Positions 34,790 to 43,022 of a stretch of DNA of 64,000 nucleotides are shown here, piece after piece. Source of the DNA: an uncultured Erysipelotrichaceae bacterium. Its GTDB lineage: Bacteria; Bacillota_I; Bacilli_A; RFN20; CAG-826. Under the pieces are notes generated by a model, which saw only the letters and a program-made list of their open reading frames with translations, was not told where the DNA came from and made no database searches. The stretch spans positions 3,799 through 67,798 of the forward strand of contig CACZNF010000001.1 in the NCBI GenBank assembly GCA_902782395.1, given 5' to 3'. How positions within the stretch are numbered: position 1 is the stretch's first letter; each line of letters opens with the position of its first letter. A program made the translations under genes and the position numbers.

Positions 34790-35350
34790 ATGGCTAAAGG
34801 TACGAATACACATGGCGGTAAACGCCTAAATTCAGGCAGAAAAAGCAAATCTGTACTTGAAAAAACCGAAAGCGGAAATCCGGGTCATAGACCACTCAAA
34901 GTCATTGATGTCCCTGATGCGATTGAAGGGGTGGAGATGGAAGGAGTGGACATGCCTGAACCTGCAGAATTCTTATCTGCAACACAAAGAGATGGGTCCA
35001 CGCTACAAGCTGGCGATATTTATAAGAACACTTGGATGTGGCTTAAACAGCTCGGTGTAGAGAAGCTGGTGCCGGTCCAGATCATCCAACAATTCGCGAT
35101 GAACTCCGCTAGATGGATTCAATGTGAAGATGCTGTTACCAAATATGGTCACTTAGGCAAACACCCAACAAGCGGTAACCCAATGAGGTCACCATATGTT
35201 GGCATGGCTATTGACTATCAAAGGTCTGCATTACAAATTTGGCTCCAAATCTATCAGATTGTTAAAGAAAACTGCTCTGTTGATTATCGCAACGGACTAA
35301 ACCCTGCAGATGATGTGATGGAAAGACTCCTAAGAAGCAGGGGAAATTAA
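34790..35350 (+). CDS. terS: Terminase small subunit (P27 family)
   Basis: 186 residues. N-terminal GGKRLNSGRKSK and ESGNPGHRPL are typical of P27 small terminases; the C-terminal helical part includes QQFAMNSARWIQCEDAV, NPMRSPYVGMAIDYQRSALQIW. It binds the packaging site and loads the large subunit. Unusually, the large subunit lies 4.8 kb downstream, separated by small unknown genes and the met cassette. Confidence 0.88.
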   Translation: MAKGTNTHGGKRLNSGRKSKSVLEKTESGNPGHRPLKVIDVPDAIEGVEMEGVDMPEPAEFLSATQRDGSTLQAGDIYKNTWMWLKQLGVEKLVPVQIIQQFAMNSARWIQCEDAVTKYGHLGKHPTSGNPMRSPYVGMAIDYQRSALQIWLQIYQIVKENCSVDYRNGLNPADDVMERLLRSRGN

Positions 35351-35400
35351 CCGCAAAAATTGTATCAAAGTAGTGTCTTATTAAGTTGCTATTACTATGT

Positions 35401-35421
35401 AATAGAGCGAATATATGAGTA
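35401..35421 (+). repeat. AATAGAGCGAATATATG repeat, copy 1
   Basis: Identical in 20 of 21 positions to 60963-60983. Here it follows a different left half: CTATTAC-TAT-GTAATAG makes a 7-bp stem. It lies just upstream of a small gene. Confidence 0.5.
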
Positions 35422-35441
35422 CCAGAAAAGAGGTACTTAAA

Positions 35442-35573
35442 ATGAAAAAAATGGTAAACAAAAAGGCCTACAGAAAAGCCAAGAAAGAAAAGGAACTTGA
35501 GATGTGCAAAAAGTCATCTGAGTACCATTTTGGAAGCTTCGTTAATGGAAAATGGGAAGTTCTTCCTTTCTAA
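35442..35573 (+). CDS. Small basic phage protein
   Basis: 43 residues: Lys-rich first half (KKMVNKKAYRKAKKEKELE) and the end SEYHFGSFVNGKWEVLPF. AAAGAGG at 35427-35433 is spaced 8 bases from ATG 35442; an in-frame ATG at 35415 inside the repeat lacks a good SD. The SD lies in a small hairpin AGTACC-N8-GGTACT, which may lower translation. Unknown function. Confidence 0.5.
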   Translation: MKKMVNKKAYRKAKKEKELEMCKKSSEYHFGSFVNGKWEVLPF

Positions 35574-35584
35574 GAGGTAACAGT

Positions 35585-35806
35585 ATGGCAAGACACATTG
35601 AAACTAAAAAAGGACTCAATACCCTAGCAGATAGAATGTGCAAGTGGGGATTTGAACACCAAGGCAAACCAGAATACAAATTTGAAGAATTCGATTATTG
35701 GTGGAAAGTGGTGGCCGGTTGTATCACAGAAGGCTTGGCTATGGATGAGGTAGATTATGAAAACGCACCTACATGGTTCAGAGAGCTTTGGAGGGGGTTG
35801 AAATAA
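35585..35806 (+). CDS. Small phage protein, unknown
   Basis: 73 residues (MARHIETKKGLNTLADRMCKW ... FRELWRGLK), rich in aromatic residues (EEFDYWWKVVAGC). No family recognised. AAGAGG lies 7-8 bases before ATG 35585. The stop overlaps the following ATG in TAATG, so the three genes here are coupled. Confidence 0.6.
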   Translation: MARHIETKKGLNTLADRMCKWGFEHQGKPEYKFEEFDYWWKVVAGCITEGLAMDEVDYENAPTWFRELWRGLK

Positions 35807-36057
35807 TGTATTTAGTAACTGAAGGCAAACGCAAAGAGAACCAATTAGGATACGCTCCTAAGACTCAAGAATATGTTTATTACCATCATGGTAAGGAAAT
35901 ATGGAGGGAAAAAGGAGATACCAGTCTCCTTGATTACTTCAACGAAGTAAGAGCAGACGTTCGCATGTTCAGAGATGAGGATATCAAAGACAATCCAATC
36001 TGGAAAAAGTACAGTGACTCCTGCTTTGAATTTGAAAGAAAGGAGCGTGGCTGGTAA
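35806..36057 (+). CDS. Small phage protein, unknown
   Basis: 83 residues with YVYYHHGKEIWREKGD and DNPIWKKYSDSCFEFERKE. Not recognised. The G-rich SD GGAGGGGG precedes ATG 35806. Linked to neighbours by one-base overlaps on both sides. Confidence 0.6.
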   Translation: MYLVTEGKRKENQLGYAPKTQEYVYYHHGKEIWREKGDTSLLDYFNEVRADVRMFRDEDIKDNPIWKKYSDSCFEFERKERGW

Positions 36058-36497
36058 TGCAAGACAGATTAAGACTATTCCGTTGGATTGATGAATTCAT
36101 GAAAGGCAACTTCGATGATGCCGATGTAAGAACCCAAATATTGGCCGGTTGGTATGATTGGTTCTGCAAAGATAGCAGCTTAGCCAACAAAACCAAAAAG
36201 ATGGGTAACATCATTAAGCAAGTCAAACGTGGTGGTAAGGTTGATATCGAAAACTGGTATGTTTGGTTCAAAAACAACTGTCCACTAAATGGTCCCTTAT
36301 ATGACGATTTTAGATTTGCGGACTTGGAAACTGGTAACGTAATGTTCACCATCCAAATAGACTGTTGCTGGAACAAGAGCAGATACGCGGTTTATGGAAG
36401 AACACCAGATGGAGAATTCCATTCTGATGAACCTCTATTTGAAACCGACTCATCAAGGGAACTTGTTAAATGGCTTAATAGCCCTTGGGAAAACTAG
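36057..36497 (+). CDS. Phage protein of unknown function
   Basis: 146 residues, many Trp and acidic residues (LAGWYDWFCKDSS, IENWYVWFKNNCPLNGPLYDDF). The last third is beta-rich (NVMFTIQIDCCWNKSRYAVYG). Similar small proteins with 'hypothetical' status occur in Bacillota siphophages near terminases, but I cannot name a family. Last gene before a strong terminator. Confidence 0.6.
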   Translation: MQDRLRLFRWIDEFMKGNFDDADVRTQILAGWYDWFCKDSSLANKTKKMGNIIKQVKRGGKVDIENWYVWFKNNCPLNGPLYDDFRFADLETGNVMFTIQIDCCWNKSRYAVYGRTPDGEFHSDEPLFETDSSRELVKWLNSPWEN

Positions 36498-36516
36498 GCT
36501 TAGACACAATTAGAAC

Positions 36517-36540
36517 AGCACCTTCGGGTGCTTTTACTTT
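36517..36540 (+). terminator. Terminator with UUCG tetraloop
   Basis: AGCACC-TTCG-GGTGCT followed by TTTACTTT. It separates the small genes from the met cassette. Confidence 0.8.
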
Positions 36541-36558
36541 GTAAAGGAGATAAAGGAG

Positions 36559-37206
36559 ATGTTTGATGCCACAATAGAAACTTTATACATGTCCTTTGTT
36601 TCTTTGATTATCTCTTGGGTCATAGCTTTACCGCTTGGCTCTTTAGTCAGTGAAACAAGACCAGGAGGATTGTTTCCTTCTCGAATAGCAAACTTTATCT
36701 TAAACAGAATCATCGACATTGGCCGTTCCATACCATTTATTCTTTTGGTGGTATTTTTATTTCCTTTCACGAGGTTATTAATTGGAACAGCAATAGGAAC
36801 AACAGCGATGATAGTGCCTTTGACAATCTGTGCTATCCCTTTTGAGGCACGATTAGTGGAAGAAGCTCTCTCCGAAGTTCCTTATTCAATTGTTGAGGCC
36901 GCTAAGATTGATGGAGCTAGTAATCTAAAGATTATCGTTAGAATAAAGTGGGCCTGTAAGGTTCCTTATCTAGTTAATTCGGTCGGTATTAGCTTGATTA
37001 ATATCATCGGCTATTCCGCTATGGCTGGAGTAGTTGGTGGAGGTGGCATTGGTAGTCACGCCATCATTTTTGGTTTTCAGCGATTTAACTGGAACATCAT
37101 CGCAATTGATGTAGTGATAATTGTGATCATTGTTTGCTTAATTCAAATCATTAATAACCTGTTAGTCAGGTTTCTTTTATGGAGGTGCCTATGCATAAAA
37201 CACTAA
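36559..37206 (+). CDS. metI: Methionine ABC transporter permease
   Basis: 215 residues, five or so membrane helices, the size of MetI. The cytoplasmic EAA loop that docks the ATPase is present as IVEAAKIDGASNLKIIVRIKW, and GYSAMAGVVGGGGIGSHAI matches the conserved MetI stretch after it. MetI works with the ATPase MetN and binding protein MetQ to import methionine. No metN exists in the window, so the permease would need the host ATPase. GGAGATAAAGGAG provides the SD. Overlaps metQ by 16 bases. It interrupts the phage packaging module. Confidence 0.88.
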   Translation: MFDATIETLYMSFVSLIISWVIALPLGSLVSETRPGGLFPSRIANFILNRIIDIGRSIPFILLVVFLFPFTRLLIGTAIGTTAMIVPLTICAIPFEARLVEEALSEVPYSIVEAAKIDGASNLKIIVRIKWACKVPYLVNSVGISLINIIGYSAMAGVVGGGGIGSHAIIFGFQRFNWNIIAIDVVIIVIIVCLIQIINNLLVRFLLWRCLCIKH

Positions 37207-37928
37207 AGTTTCTCATACTTGCCTGCTTGCCTGTGCTTACGCTAGCAGGATGCAAAGAATCAAACCAAATAATCGTAGTGGGAGCAAGTTCAACTCCCCA
37301 TGCTTTAATCTTAGAACAAACCAAAGGTTACATTAACGAAAAAGGCTATGAATTGGAAATTAAAGTCTTTAATGATTATGTCCTTCCAAATTATGCCTTA
37401 GAAAATGGTGAGCTTGATGCGAATTATTTCCAACACAAACCTTATCTAAACGAATTTAATGAATCTAATGGGACGCATCTGGTCCCTGTTCTTGATGTTC
37501 ACTTTGAACCAATGGGTATCTATGGCGGCAATAAAAATACGCTAGGTTCTTTTGAAAGAGGTGACAAAGTCATCGTTCCTAGTGATAAGTCAAATTACGA
37601 AAGAGCAGTTGAACTTTTAGAAGAAACTGGAATGGCCACTGCAAATCTCGTACAAGTTGAAGCTCAGAACATTCCGCTCATGTTAAGCGACTGTGCTTAT
37701 GCTGTTATTAACGGCAACTATGCTTTATCTTCAGGAGTAGTGAGCCGCTGCTTGGTTACAGAAGATAAAGAATCTGAAATCGCTAAAACCATGGCGAATG
37801 TCATCGCTGTTAAAGAAGGCAAACAAGAAGCTGAAAAAACAAAAGTTCTAGTTGAAGCCTTAAAACAAGAAAACATCAAAAGCTATATTGAATCACAATT
37901 TGGAGATTCAGTTATCTATATGGCTTAA
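37191..37928 (+). CDS. metQ: Methionine-binding lipoprotein
   Basis: 245 residues of the NlpA/MetQ family. Signal peptide with lipobox LTLAGC, lipidated Cys21. Family stretches: VVGASSTPHALILEQTKGYI, LEIKVFNDYVLPNYAL, GELDANYFQHKPYLNEFN, FEPMGIYGG and YAVINGNYALSSG. It captures methionine outside and passes it to MetI. ATG 37191 is chosen because GGAGGT at 37181-37186 lies directly before it. Coupled to metI by the overlap. The D/L-methionine specificity cannot be told. Confidence 0.9.
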   Translation: MHKTLKFLILACLPVLTLAGCKESNQIIVVGASSTPHALILEQTKGYINEKGYELEIKVFNDYVLPNYALENGELDANYFQHKPYLNEFNESNGTHLVPVLDVHFEPMGIYGGNKNTLGSFERGDKVIVPSDKSNYERAVELLEETGMATANLVQVEAQNIPLMLSDCAYAVINGNYALSSGVVSRCLVTEDKESEIAKTMANVIAVKEGKQEAEKTKVLVEALKQENIKSYIESQFGDSVIYMA

Positions 37929-37940
37929 TTTATTATTTGT

Positions 37941-37965
37941 CTCTTAGAGAATTAATTCTCAAGAG
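37941..37965. repeat. Hairpin after metQ
   Basis: CTCTT-A-GAGAATTAATTCTC-AAGAG folds into a long stem with one bulged A. There is no T-run, so it may protect the metIQ mRNA 3' end or be part of a composite terminator with 37998-38018. Confidence 0.5.
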
Positions 37966-37997
37966 TCTAATAATACCCGTGAAAAATAGTATTTTTA

Positions 37998-38018
37998 CCC
38001 CAGAAAATGGGGCTTTTT
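37998..38018 (+). terminator. Terminator between metQ and metK-like gene
   Basis: CCCCA-GAAAA-TGGGG followed by CTTTTT. Confidence 0.7.
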
Positions 38019-38023
38019 GATGT

Positions 38024-38053
38024 CTATACTCAATAACTAGTTATTCAGTATAG
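38024..38053. promoter_or_regulatory. 30-bp inverted repeat before the metK-like gene
   Basis: CTATACT-C-AATAACTAGTTATT-C-AGTATAG: perfect arms with a single C/C mismatch and an inner 14-bp palindrome. It is 28 bases before the start codon. It could be an operator or an RNA hairpin. It contains TATACT, a possible -10, but no -35 at the right distance. Confidence 0.5.
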
Positions 38054-38081
38054 GTAAAAATTGATAAAAGGAGGAATGCCT

Positions 38082-38867
38082 ATGGCATACGAGCGTTGTA
38101 ATAAATTCCATCCAGATAAGACTGCGGATAGAATTGCTGGTGCTTTAGTCGATATGGCTTACCAGCTAGAAGAGAACCCACGCATAGCGGTGGAAGTATT
38201 AATTGGACATGGAAAATGTCACATTATCGCGGAAACTTCGGTGGTTCTTGATATCGCTAAAATCAAGAAAGCGGTAAAGAGAATCGCAGGTGAGGTTGAA
38301 GTTGATTATTTAGAAGTCCCACAAGACCCTTTGCTTTCTAGAAACCAAGAAGGGCAAATTAGATGTGCAGACAATGGCATATTTAAAGGTTGCCCTGTCA
38401 CCAAAGAGCAAAGAGAACTCGTGGACATCGCAAACAAGATTACTTTTAAGTATCCATTTGATGGCAAATATGTACTCGATGGAAAGAAGCTCATTATTTG
38501 TCAGAGCCATGCGAAAACAAGCGACCTTAAGAAAATGTATCCTAATGCGATTATAAATCCTTTAGGAGATTGGACTGGAGGCACCTCTGTTGATGTCGGC
38601 TGTACTAATCGCAAGCTTGGATCTGATATGGCAGATTCAGTCACTGGTGGTGGTCTTCATGGCAAGGACCTCAGCAAAGCTGACGTGTCAGTAAATATCT
38701 ATGCTTTCTTAAAAGCTCAAGAGACCGGAGAACCAGTCAGTATTTCCTGTGCTATTGGTGATGAATATGTTGATGGAAGACCATACGCAGAAATAGTGGA
38801 AATTGCTAGAGATTTCATTAGAGGCCTTGGTGGTTTCGAGAGGTTCGGGGAGGTCGGTTTACTATGA
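38082..38867 (+). CDS. metK: Reduced MetK-like S-adenosylmethionine synthetase
   Basis: 261 residues, against about 385-400 for cellular MetK. By-eye alignment keeps the catalytic residues: H10-P-D-K13, the two Glu of AVEVLI and IIAETS, Asp of CADNGIF, Lys of DGKKLI, D171-x-G-x-T-N-R177-K178, and GGG189-191 with K195, K199 and D201 in GGLHGKDLSKAD. The lost residues fall in loops and the central domain. The predicted reaction is methionine + ATP to SAM. AAGGAGG at 38068-38074 sets ATG 38082. The stop overlaps the methyltransferase start (ATGA), so both are made together. Related short MetK forms exist in phages, but activity is unproven. Confidence 0.8.
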   Translation: MAYERCNKFHPDKTADRIAGALVDMAYQLEENPRIAVEVLIGHGKCHIIAETSVVLDIAKIKKAVKRIAGEVEVDYLEVPQDPLLSRNQEGQIRCADNGIFKGCPVTKEQRELVDIANKITFKYPFDGKYVLDGKKLIICQSHAKTSDLKKMYPNAIINPLGDWTGGTSVDVGCTNRKLGSDMADSVTGGGLHGKDLSKADVSVNIYAFLKAQETGEPVSISCAIGDEYVDGRPYAEIVEIARDFIRGLGGFERFGEVGLL

Positions 38868-40126
38868 AAGAACCAAACTTACTCGAATATGAACTTGTAG
38901 AAGTTAAAAAACTTATCCCTTACGCGAATAACAGCAGAACTCATACTGAAGAACAGATTCAAAAGGTCATGGCCAGTATAAAAGAGTTCGGTTTTATTAA
39001 TCCTATTCTTATCACGGATGAGTATGTGATTACCGCAGGCCACTGCAGATTAATCGCTGCTCAAAGATTAGGTTTTGATAAAGTTCCGTGCATTAAAGAA
39101 AATTATCTCACACCAGCTCAAAGAAAAGCCTATGTTATTGCGGATAACCGTTTGGCTTTAGATGCTGGCTGGGATGAAGAATTATTAAAGATTGAATTGG
39201 AAGATTTACAAGCTTCTGACTTTGATATCTCACTTACCGGTTTTGATGAAAAAGAATTAAACGATTTCTTTAAAACCGAAGTGGAAGTGGAAGATGATGA
39301 CTACGATTTATCTGCCGCTTTAGAAAAAGCCTCATTTGTTAAAAGAGGTGATGTTTGGATTGTTGGAAGACACCGTCTCGTATGCGGTGATGCTACTAAT
39401 CCAGATGACGTTAACTTGTTAATGGATGGTAAAAGGGCCAATCTCATATTGGTTGACCCGCCATATGGAGTGAATTTTAAGTCCAGTTCTGGTTTAACCA
39501 TTAAGAACGATTTCCTTAAAGGAGATAACTTTGTCAACTTCCTCTATGGTGCGTTTGTTAATTTAGTTGAACACGCAGAACCAGGTGCTAGTGCGTATTG
39601 CTTCCATGCAGATACAGAAGGTACTAAGTTCCGTGTTGCTTTTGAAGAAGCTGGATTCCATCTTGCAGGCTGTTGCATATGGGTCAAAGACTCCTTAGTT
39701 TTAGGAAGAAGTGACTATCAATGGCAGCATGAACCCGTGCTTTATGGGTTTTTGAAAAATGGAACTCATCACTGGTACAGTGATAGAAAGCAAACAACCA
39801 TCTGGAATTTCAAAAAACCAAAACGTAATGAAAACCATCCAACATCAAAGCCATTAGACCTTCTTTCTTATCCAATTCAAAACAGTTCACAAGAGAATGC
39901 GATTGTTGTCGATACCTTTGGTGGTAGCGGTAGCACCCTTATGGCTTGTGAATTAACAAACCGTATCTGCTATACGATGGAACTCGATGAAAAATACGCA
40001 TCGGTTATTCTTCGTAGATACGTTGAAAACACTCACGATGCCGATGGTGTTTATTGCATTCGTAATGGAGAGAAATTAGCCTATAACGATTTAGTGATAG
40101 AAGTTGAACCAAATGCGAAAGCTTAA
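38864..40126 (+). CDS. ParB-like domain fused to beta-class DNA methyltransferase
   Basis: 420 residues. Residues 1-110 are a ParB/sulfiredoxin-like domain (LIPYANNSRTHTEEQIQKV, ITAGHCRLIAAQRLG). Then a methyltransferase with motif IV DPPY at 198-201 before motif I DTFGGSGST at 350-358, the beta-class order (N6-adenine or N4-cytosine). It would methylate phage DNA using SAM, for protection against restriction or for packaging control. It overlaps the metK-like gene by 4 bases and the large terminase by 14, so it links SAM supply to packaging. Confidence 0.9.
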   Translation: MKEPNLLEYELVEVKKLIPYANNSRTHTEEQIQKVMASIKEFGFINPILITDEYVITAGHCRLIAAQRLGFDKVPCIKENYLTPAQRKAYVIADNRLALDAGWDEELLKIELEDLQASDFDISLTGFDEKELNDFFKTEVEVEDDDYDLSAALEKASFVKRGDVWIVGRHRLVCGDATNPDDVNLLMDGKRANLILVDPPYGVNFKSSSGLTIKNDFLKGDNFVNFLYGAFVNLVEHAEPGASAYCFHADTEGTKFRVAFEEAGFHLAGCCIWVKDSLVLGRSDYQWQHEPVLYGFLKNGTHHWYSDRKQTTIWNFKKPKRNENHPTSKPLDLLSYPIQNSSQENAIVVDTFGGSGSTLMACELTNRICYTMELDEKYASVILRRYVENTHDADGVYCIRNGEKLAYNDLVIEVEPNAKA

Positions 40127-41711
40127 GAAGTATATTCCTACCAAATTCATGGCTAAGGACTCCAAGTACGATAAAAAGAAGGCAGACTTTGTTGTTAATT
40201 TTATTGAACAGCTATGTCATACCAAAGGTATATGGGCCGGAGAAAAGTTCGAACTAATAGATTGGCAAGAACAAATCATCCGCGACCTATTTGGTATTGT
40301 TAAGCCTAATGGTTATCGCCAGTTTAATATGGCCTATGTTGAAATCCCTAAGAAGCAGGGGAAGTCAGAATTAGCCGCCGCTATAGCAATTTATCTACTT
40401 TGCGGTGATCAGGAAGAAAGAGCTGAGATTTATGGTTGTGCCGCTGATAGGCAGAACGCGACTATCGTCTTTGACGTAGCCTCGGACATGATTCGTATGT
40501 GTCCAGCATTAGCAAAAAGATGCAAGATACAAGCTTCCATAAAAAGAATCACTTATCTTCCTACGAATAGCTTCTATCAGGTGCTATCCGCTGAAGCATA
40601 TAGCAAGCACGGATTTAATATCCATGGTGTTGTGTTTGATGAATTACACACCCAACCAGATAGAAAACTATTTGATGTTATGACCAAAGGTAGTGGTGAT
40701 GCTAGACAGCAACCTCTCTACTTTTTAATCACAACTGCAGGCTCTGATACTAAAAGTATCTGCTATGAAGTTCATCAAAAGGCAAAAGACATCCTAGATG
40801 GAAGGAAACACGATGTGACTTTCTATCCAGTTATCTATGGTGCGGAGATGGATGATGATTGGACTGACCCTAAAGTTTGGAAGAAGGCTAATCCATCATT
40901 AGGCATTACCGTTGATATCGAAAAAGTGAGAGTGGCGTGTGAATCCGCTAGACAAAATCCAGCGGAAGAGAACACGTTCCGTCAACTTAGACTTAATCAA
41001 TGGACGAAGCAATCGATAAGGTGGATGCAGATGGAACACTGGAATGAATGTAAATTTGATTACACTCCAGATTTCCTCAAAGGAAGAGTCTGCTATGGTG
41101 GACTTGACCTATCAAGTACTACCGATATTACCGCCTTTGTTTTGGTGTTCCCTCCTACCAGTGAAGATGAGCATTATTATGTGCTTCCTTATTTCTGGAT
41201 TCCGGAAGAGAACATGGAACGAAGAGTGGCGAGGGACCACGTTATGTACGACCTATGGTCAAAGAAAGGTTTTCTTCAAACCACAGAAGGTAATGTTATC
41301 CATTATGGCTTCATAGAAGAATTCATTGATGAACTAGGTAAAGTCTACAACATCAAAGAAATCGCCTTTGATAGATGGGGTGCGGTTCAAATGAGCCAAG
41401 ACCTCGATAATTTAGGGTTTACAGTTATTCCTTTTGGTCAGGGATTTAAAGATATGTCCCCACCAACAAAAGAACTGATGAATTTAGTCCTAAGTGGGAA
41501 ACTACGACATAACGGACACCCGGTTCTTAATTGGAACATGGATAACGTTAGCGTTCGTGTGGATCCCGCCGGAAATTTAAAAATGGATAAATCAAAGTCC
41601 ATCGAAAAGATTGATGGAGCTGTAGCGTTAGTTATGGCTCTTGATAGAGCAATCAGAAATCAAGGAACTCAAACTTCTGTCTATGACAGTAGAGGGCTCC
41701 TTTTTATTTAA
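40113..41711 (+). CDS. terL: Terminase large subunit
   Basis: 532 residues. Packaging ATPase with Walker A IPKKQGKSELAAA, Walker B GVVFDELHT, and coupling motif LITTAGSDT; C-terminal nuclease domain with YGGLDLSSTTDITAFV and AFDRWGAVQMSQDL. Matches the HK97/Terminase_1 family that works with HNH proteins on cos DNA. ATG 40113 lies inside the methyltransferase gene; its SD is weak, so it probably relies on coupling. Confidence 0.93.
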   Translation: MRKLKKYIPTKFMAKDSKYDKKKADFVVNFIEQLCHTKGIWAGEKFELIDWQEQIIRDLFGIVKPNGYRQFNMAYVEIPKKQGKSELAAAIAIYLLCGDQEERAEIYGCAADRQNATIVFDVASDMIRMCPALAKRCKIQASIKRITYLPTNSFYQVLSAEAYSKHGFNIHGVVFDELHTQPDRKLFDVMTKGSGDARQQPLYFLITTAGSDTKSICYEVHQKAKDILDGRKHDVTFYPVIYGAEMDDDWTDPKVWKKANPSLGITVDIEKVRVACESARQNPAEENTFRQLRLNQWTKQSIRWMQMEHWNECKFDYTPDFLKGRVCYGGLDLSSTTDITAFVLVFPPTSEDEHYYVLPYFWIPEENMERRVARDHVMYDLWSKKGFLQTTEGNVIHYGFIEEFIDELGKVYNIKEIAFDRWGAVQMSQDLDNLGFTVIPFGQGFKDMSPPTKELMNLVLSGKLRHNGHPVLNWNMDNVSVRVDPAGNLKMDKSKSIEKIDGAVALVMALDRAIRNQGTQTSVYDSRGLLFI

Positions 41712-41723
41712 TTGGAGGTAATT

Positions 41724-43022
41724 ATGGGAATTTTTCACAGAAAAAAGATACCGAAGGTTGAAGACAGAACAGCAGGTTCTTCCTTTGCGTTTTTCTTAGG
41801 CAATTCCACAAGTGGGAAAATTGTCACTGAGAGAAGTGCGATGCAAATGACCGCTGTTTATAGCTGTGTCAGAATCCTAGCAGAAGCAATAGCGGGTTTA
41901 CCTTTGCACTTTTATAAGTACGGAGATAACAGCTCTAAAGAGAAAGCCACTGATAATCCGCTTTATTATCTCCTTCATGATGAGCCAAATCCCGAGATGA
42001 CAAGTTTCATCTTTAGGGAAACATTAATGACTCATCTTCTTTTATGGGGAAATGCCTACGCTCAAATCATAAGAAACGGTAAAGGTGACATCGTGGCTTT
42101 ATACCCATTGATGCCAAACAAGATGACCGTTCAAAGAGATGATAATGGAGAAATCTATTACATCTATTCCAAGTCAGTTGAAGAAGGGAAACCACAAGAT
42201 GCTGGTTATATTCCTTTAAGGAAAGAAGATGTTCTTCATATTCCCGGACTAGGATTTGATGGATTAGTTGGTTATTCCCCAATAGCGATGGCCAAAAATG
42301 CTATCGGATTAGCAATTGCTACGGAAGAATATGGCTCTAAGTTCTTTGCTAATGGAGCGGCACCTTCTGGTGTACTTGAACATCCAGGCACTATTAAAGA
42401 CCCTACTAAAGTTAGAGAAGCATGGCTCTCCCAATTTGGTGGCTCAAGTAATAGTGGTAAGGTCGCTGTTTTAGAAGAAGGAATGAAGTACACACCGATT
42501 TCTATTTCTCCAGAACAAGCACAGTTTTTAGAAACTAGAAAATTCCAAATTGATGAAATAGCTAGAATTTTTCGAATCCCTCCTCACATGATTGGCGATT
42601 TAGAGAAGTCTAGCTTTTCTAATATTGAGCAGCAATCGCTCGAATTTGTTAAATACACTTTACAGCCATGGCTAGTTCGTTGGGAGCAAAATCTCAACAA
42701 ATCGCTAATCAAAAAAGAAGATAAAAATAAGTTTTTCTTCAGCTTCAATGTTGAGGGCCTCTTGAGAGGTGACTATCAATCCCGTATGCAAGGCTACGCT
42801 GTAGCAAGACAAAACGGATGGATGTCTGCTAACGACATTAGAAACTTAGAAAACATGGACTTAATCCCTGCTGAAGATGGCGGGGATTTACTTTTAGTAA
42901 ATGGCAACATGCTCCCACTCAATAAGGCGGGTGCTTATGCAGATAACAATAAGGAGGATGACACCGATGAAGAAGTTTTGGAACTGGATAAAGGTGACAA
43001 ACGAAGCGGGCGAAGAAAGTAG
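41724..43022 (+). CDS. Portal protein
   Basis: 432 residues of the HK97 portal family: SAMQMTAVYSCVRILAEAIAGLPLHFYK near the start, LLWGNAYAQIIRN, PHMIGDLEKSSFSNIEQQSLEFV and QSRMQGYAVARQNGWMSANDIR. It forms the dodecameric channel through which DNA enters the head. GGAGG at 41714-41718 sets the start. Overlaps the protease gene by 56 bases. Confidence 0.93.
   Translation: MGIFHRKKIPKVEDRTAGSSFAFFLGNSTSGKIVTERSAMQMTAVYSCVRILAEAIAGLPLHFYKYGDNSSKEKATDNPLYYLLHDEPNPEMTSFIFRETLMTHLLLWGNAYAQIIRNGKGDIVALYPLMPNKMTVQRDDNGEIYYIYSKSVEEGKPQDAGYIPLRKEDVLHIPGLGFDGLVGYSPIAMAKNAIGLAIATEEYGSKFFANGAAPSGVLEHPGTIKDPTKVREAWLSQFGGSSNSGKVAVLEEGMKYTPISISPEQAQFLETRKFQIDEIARIFRIPPHMIGDLEKSSFSNIEQQSLEFVKYTLQPWLVRWEQNLNKSLIKKEDKNKFFFSFNVEGLLRGDYQSRMQGYAVARQNGWMSANDIRNLENMDLIPAEDGGDLLLVNGNMLPLNKAGAYADNNKEDDTDEEVLELDKGDKRSGRRK

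Noticed and set aside
37929..38081. SAM riboswitch before the metK-like gene
   Set aside because: The hairpins do not carry the conserved core of SAM-I, SAM-II or SMK/SAM-III; only simple inverted repeats are present.
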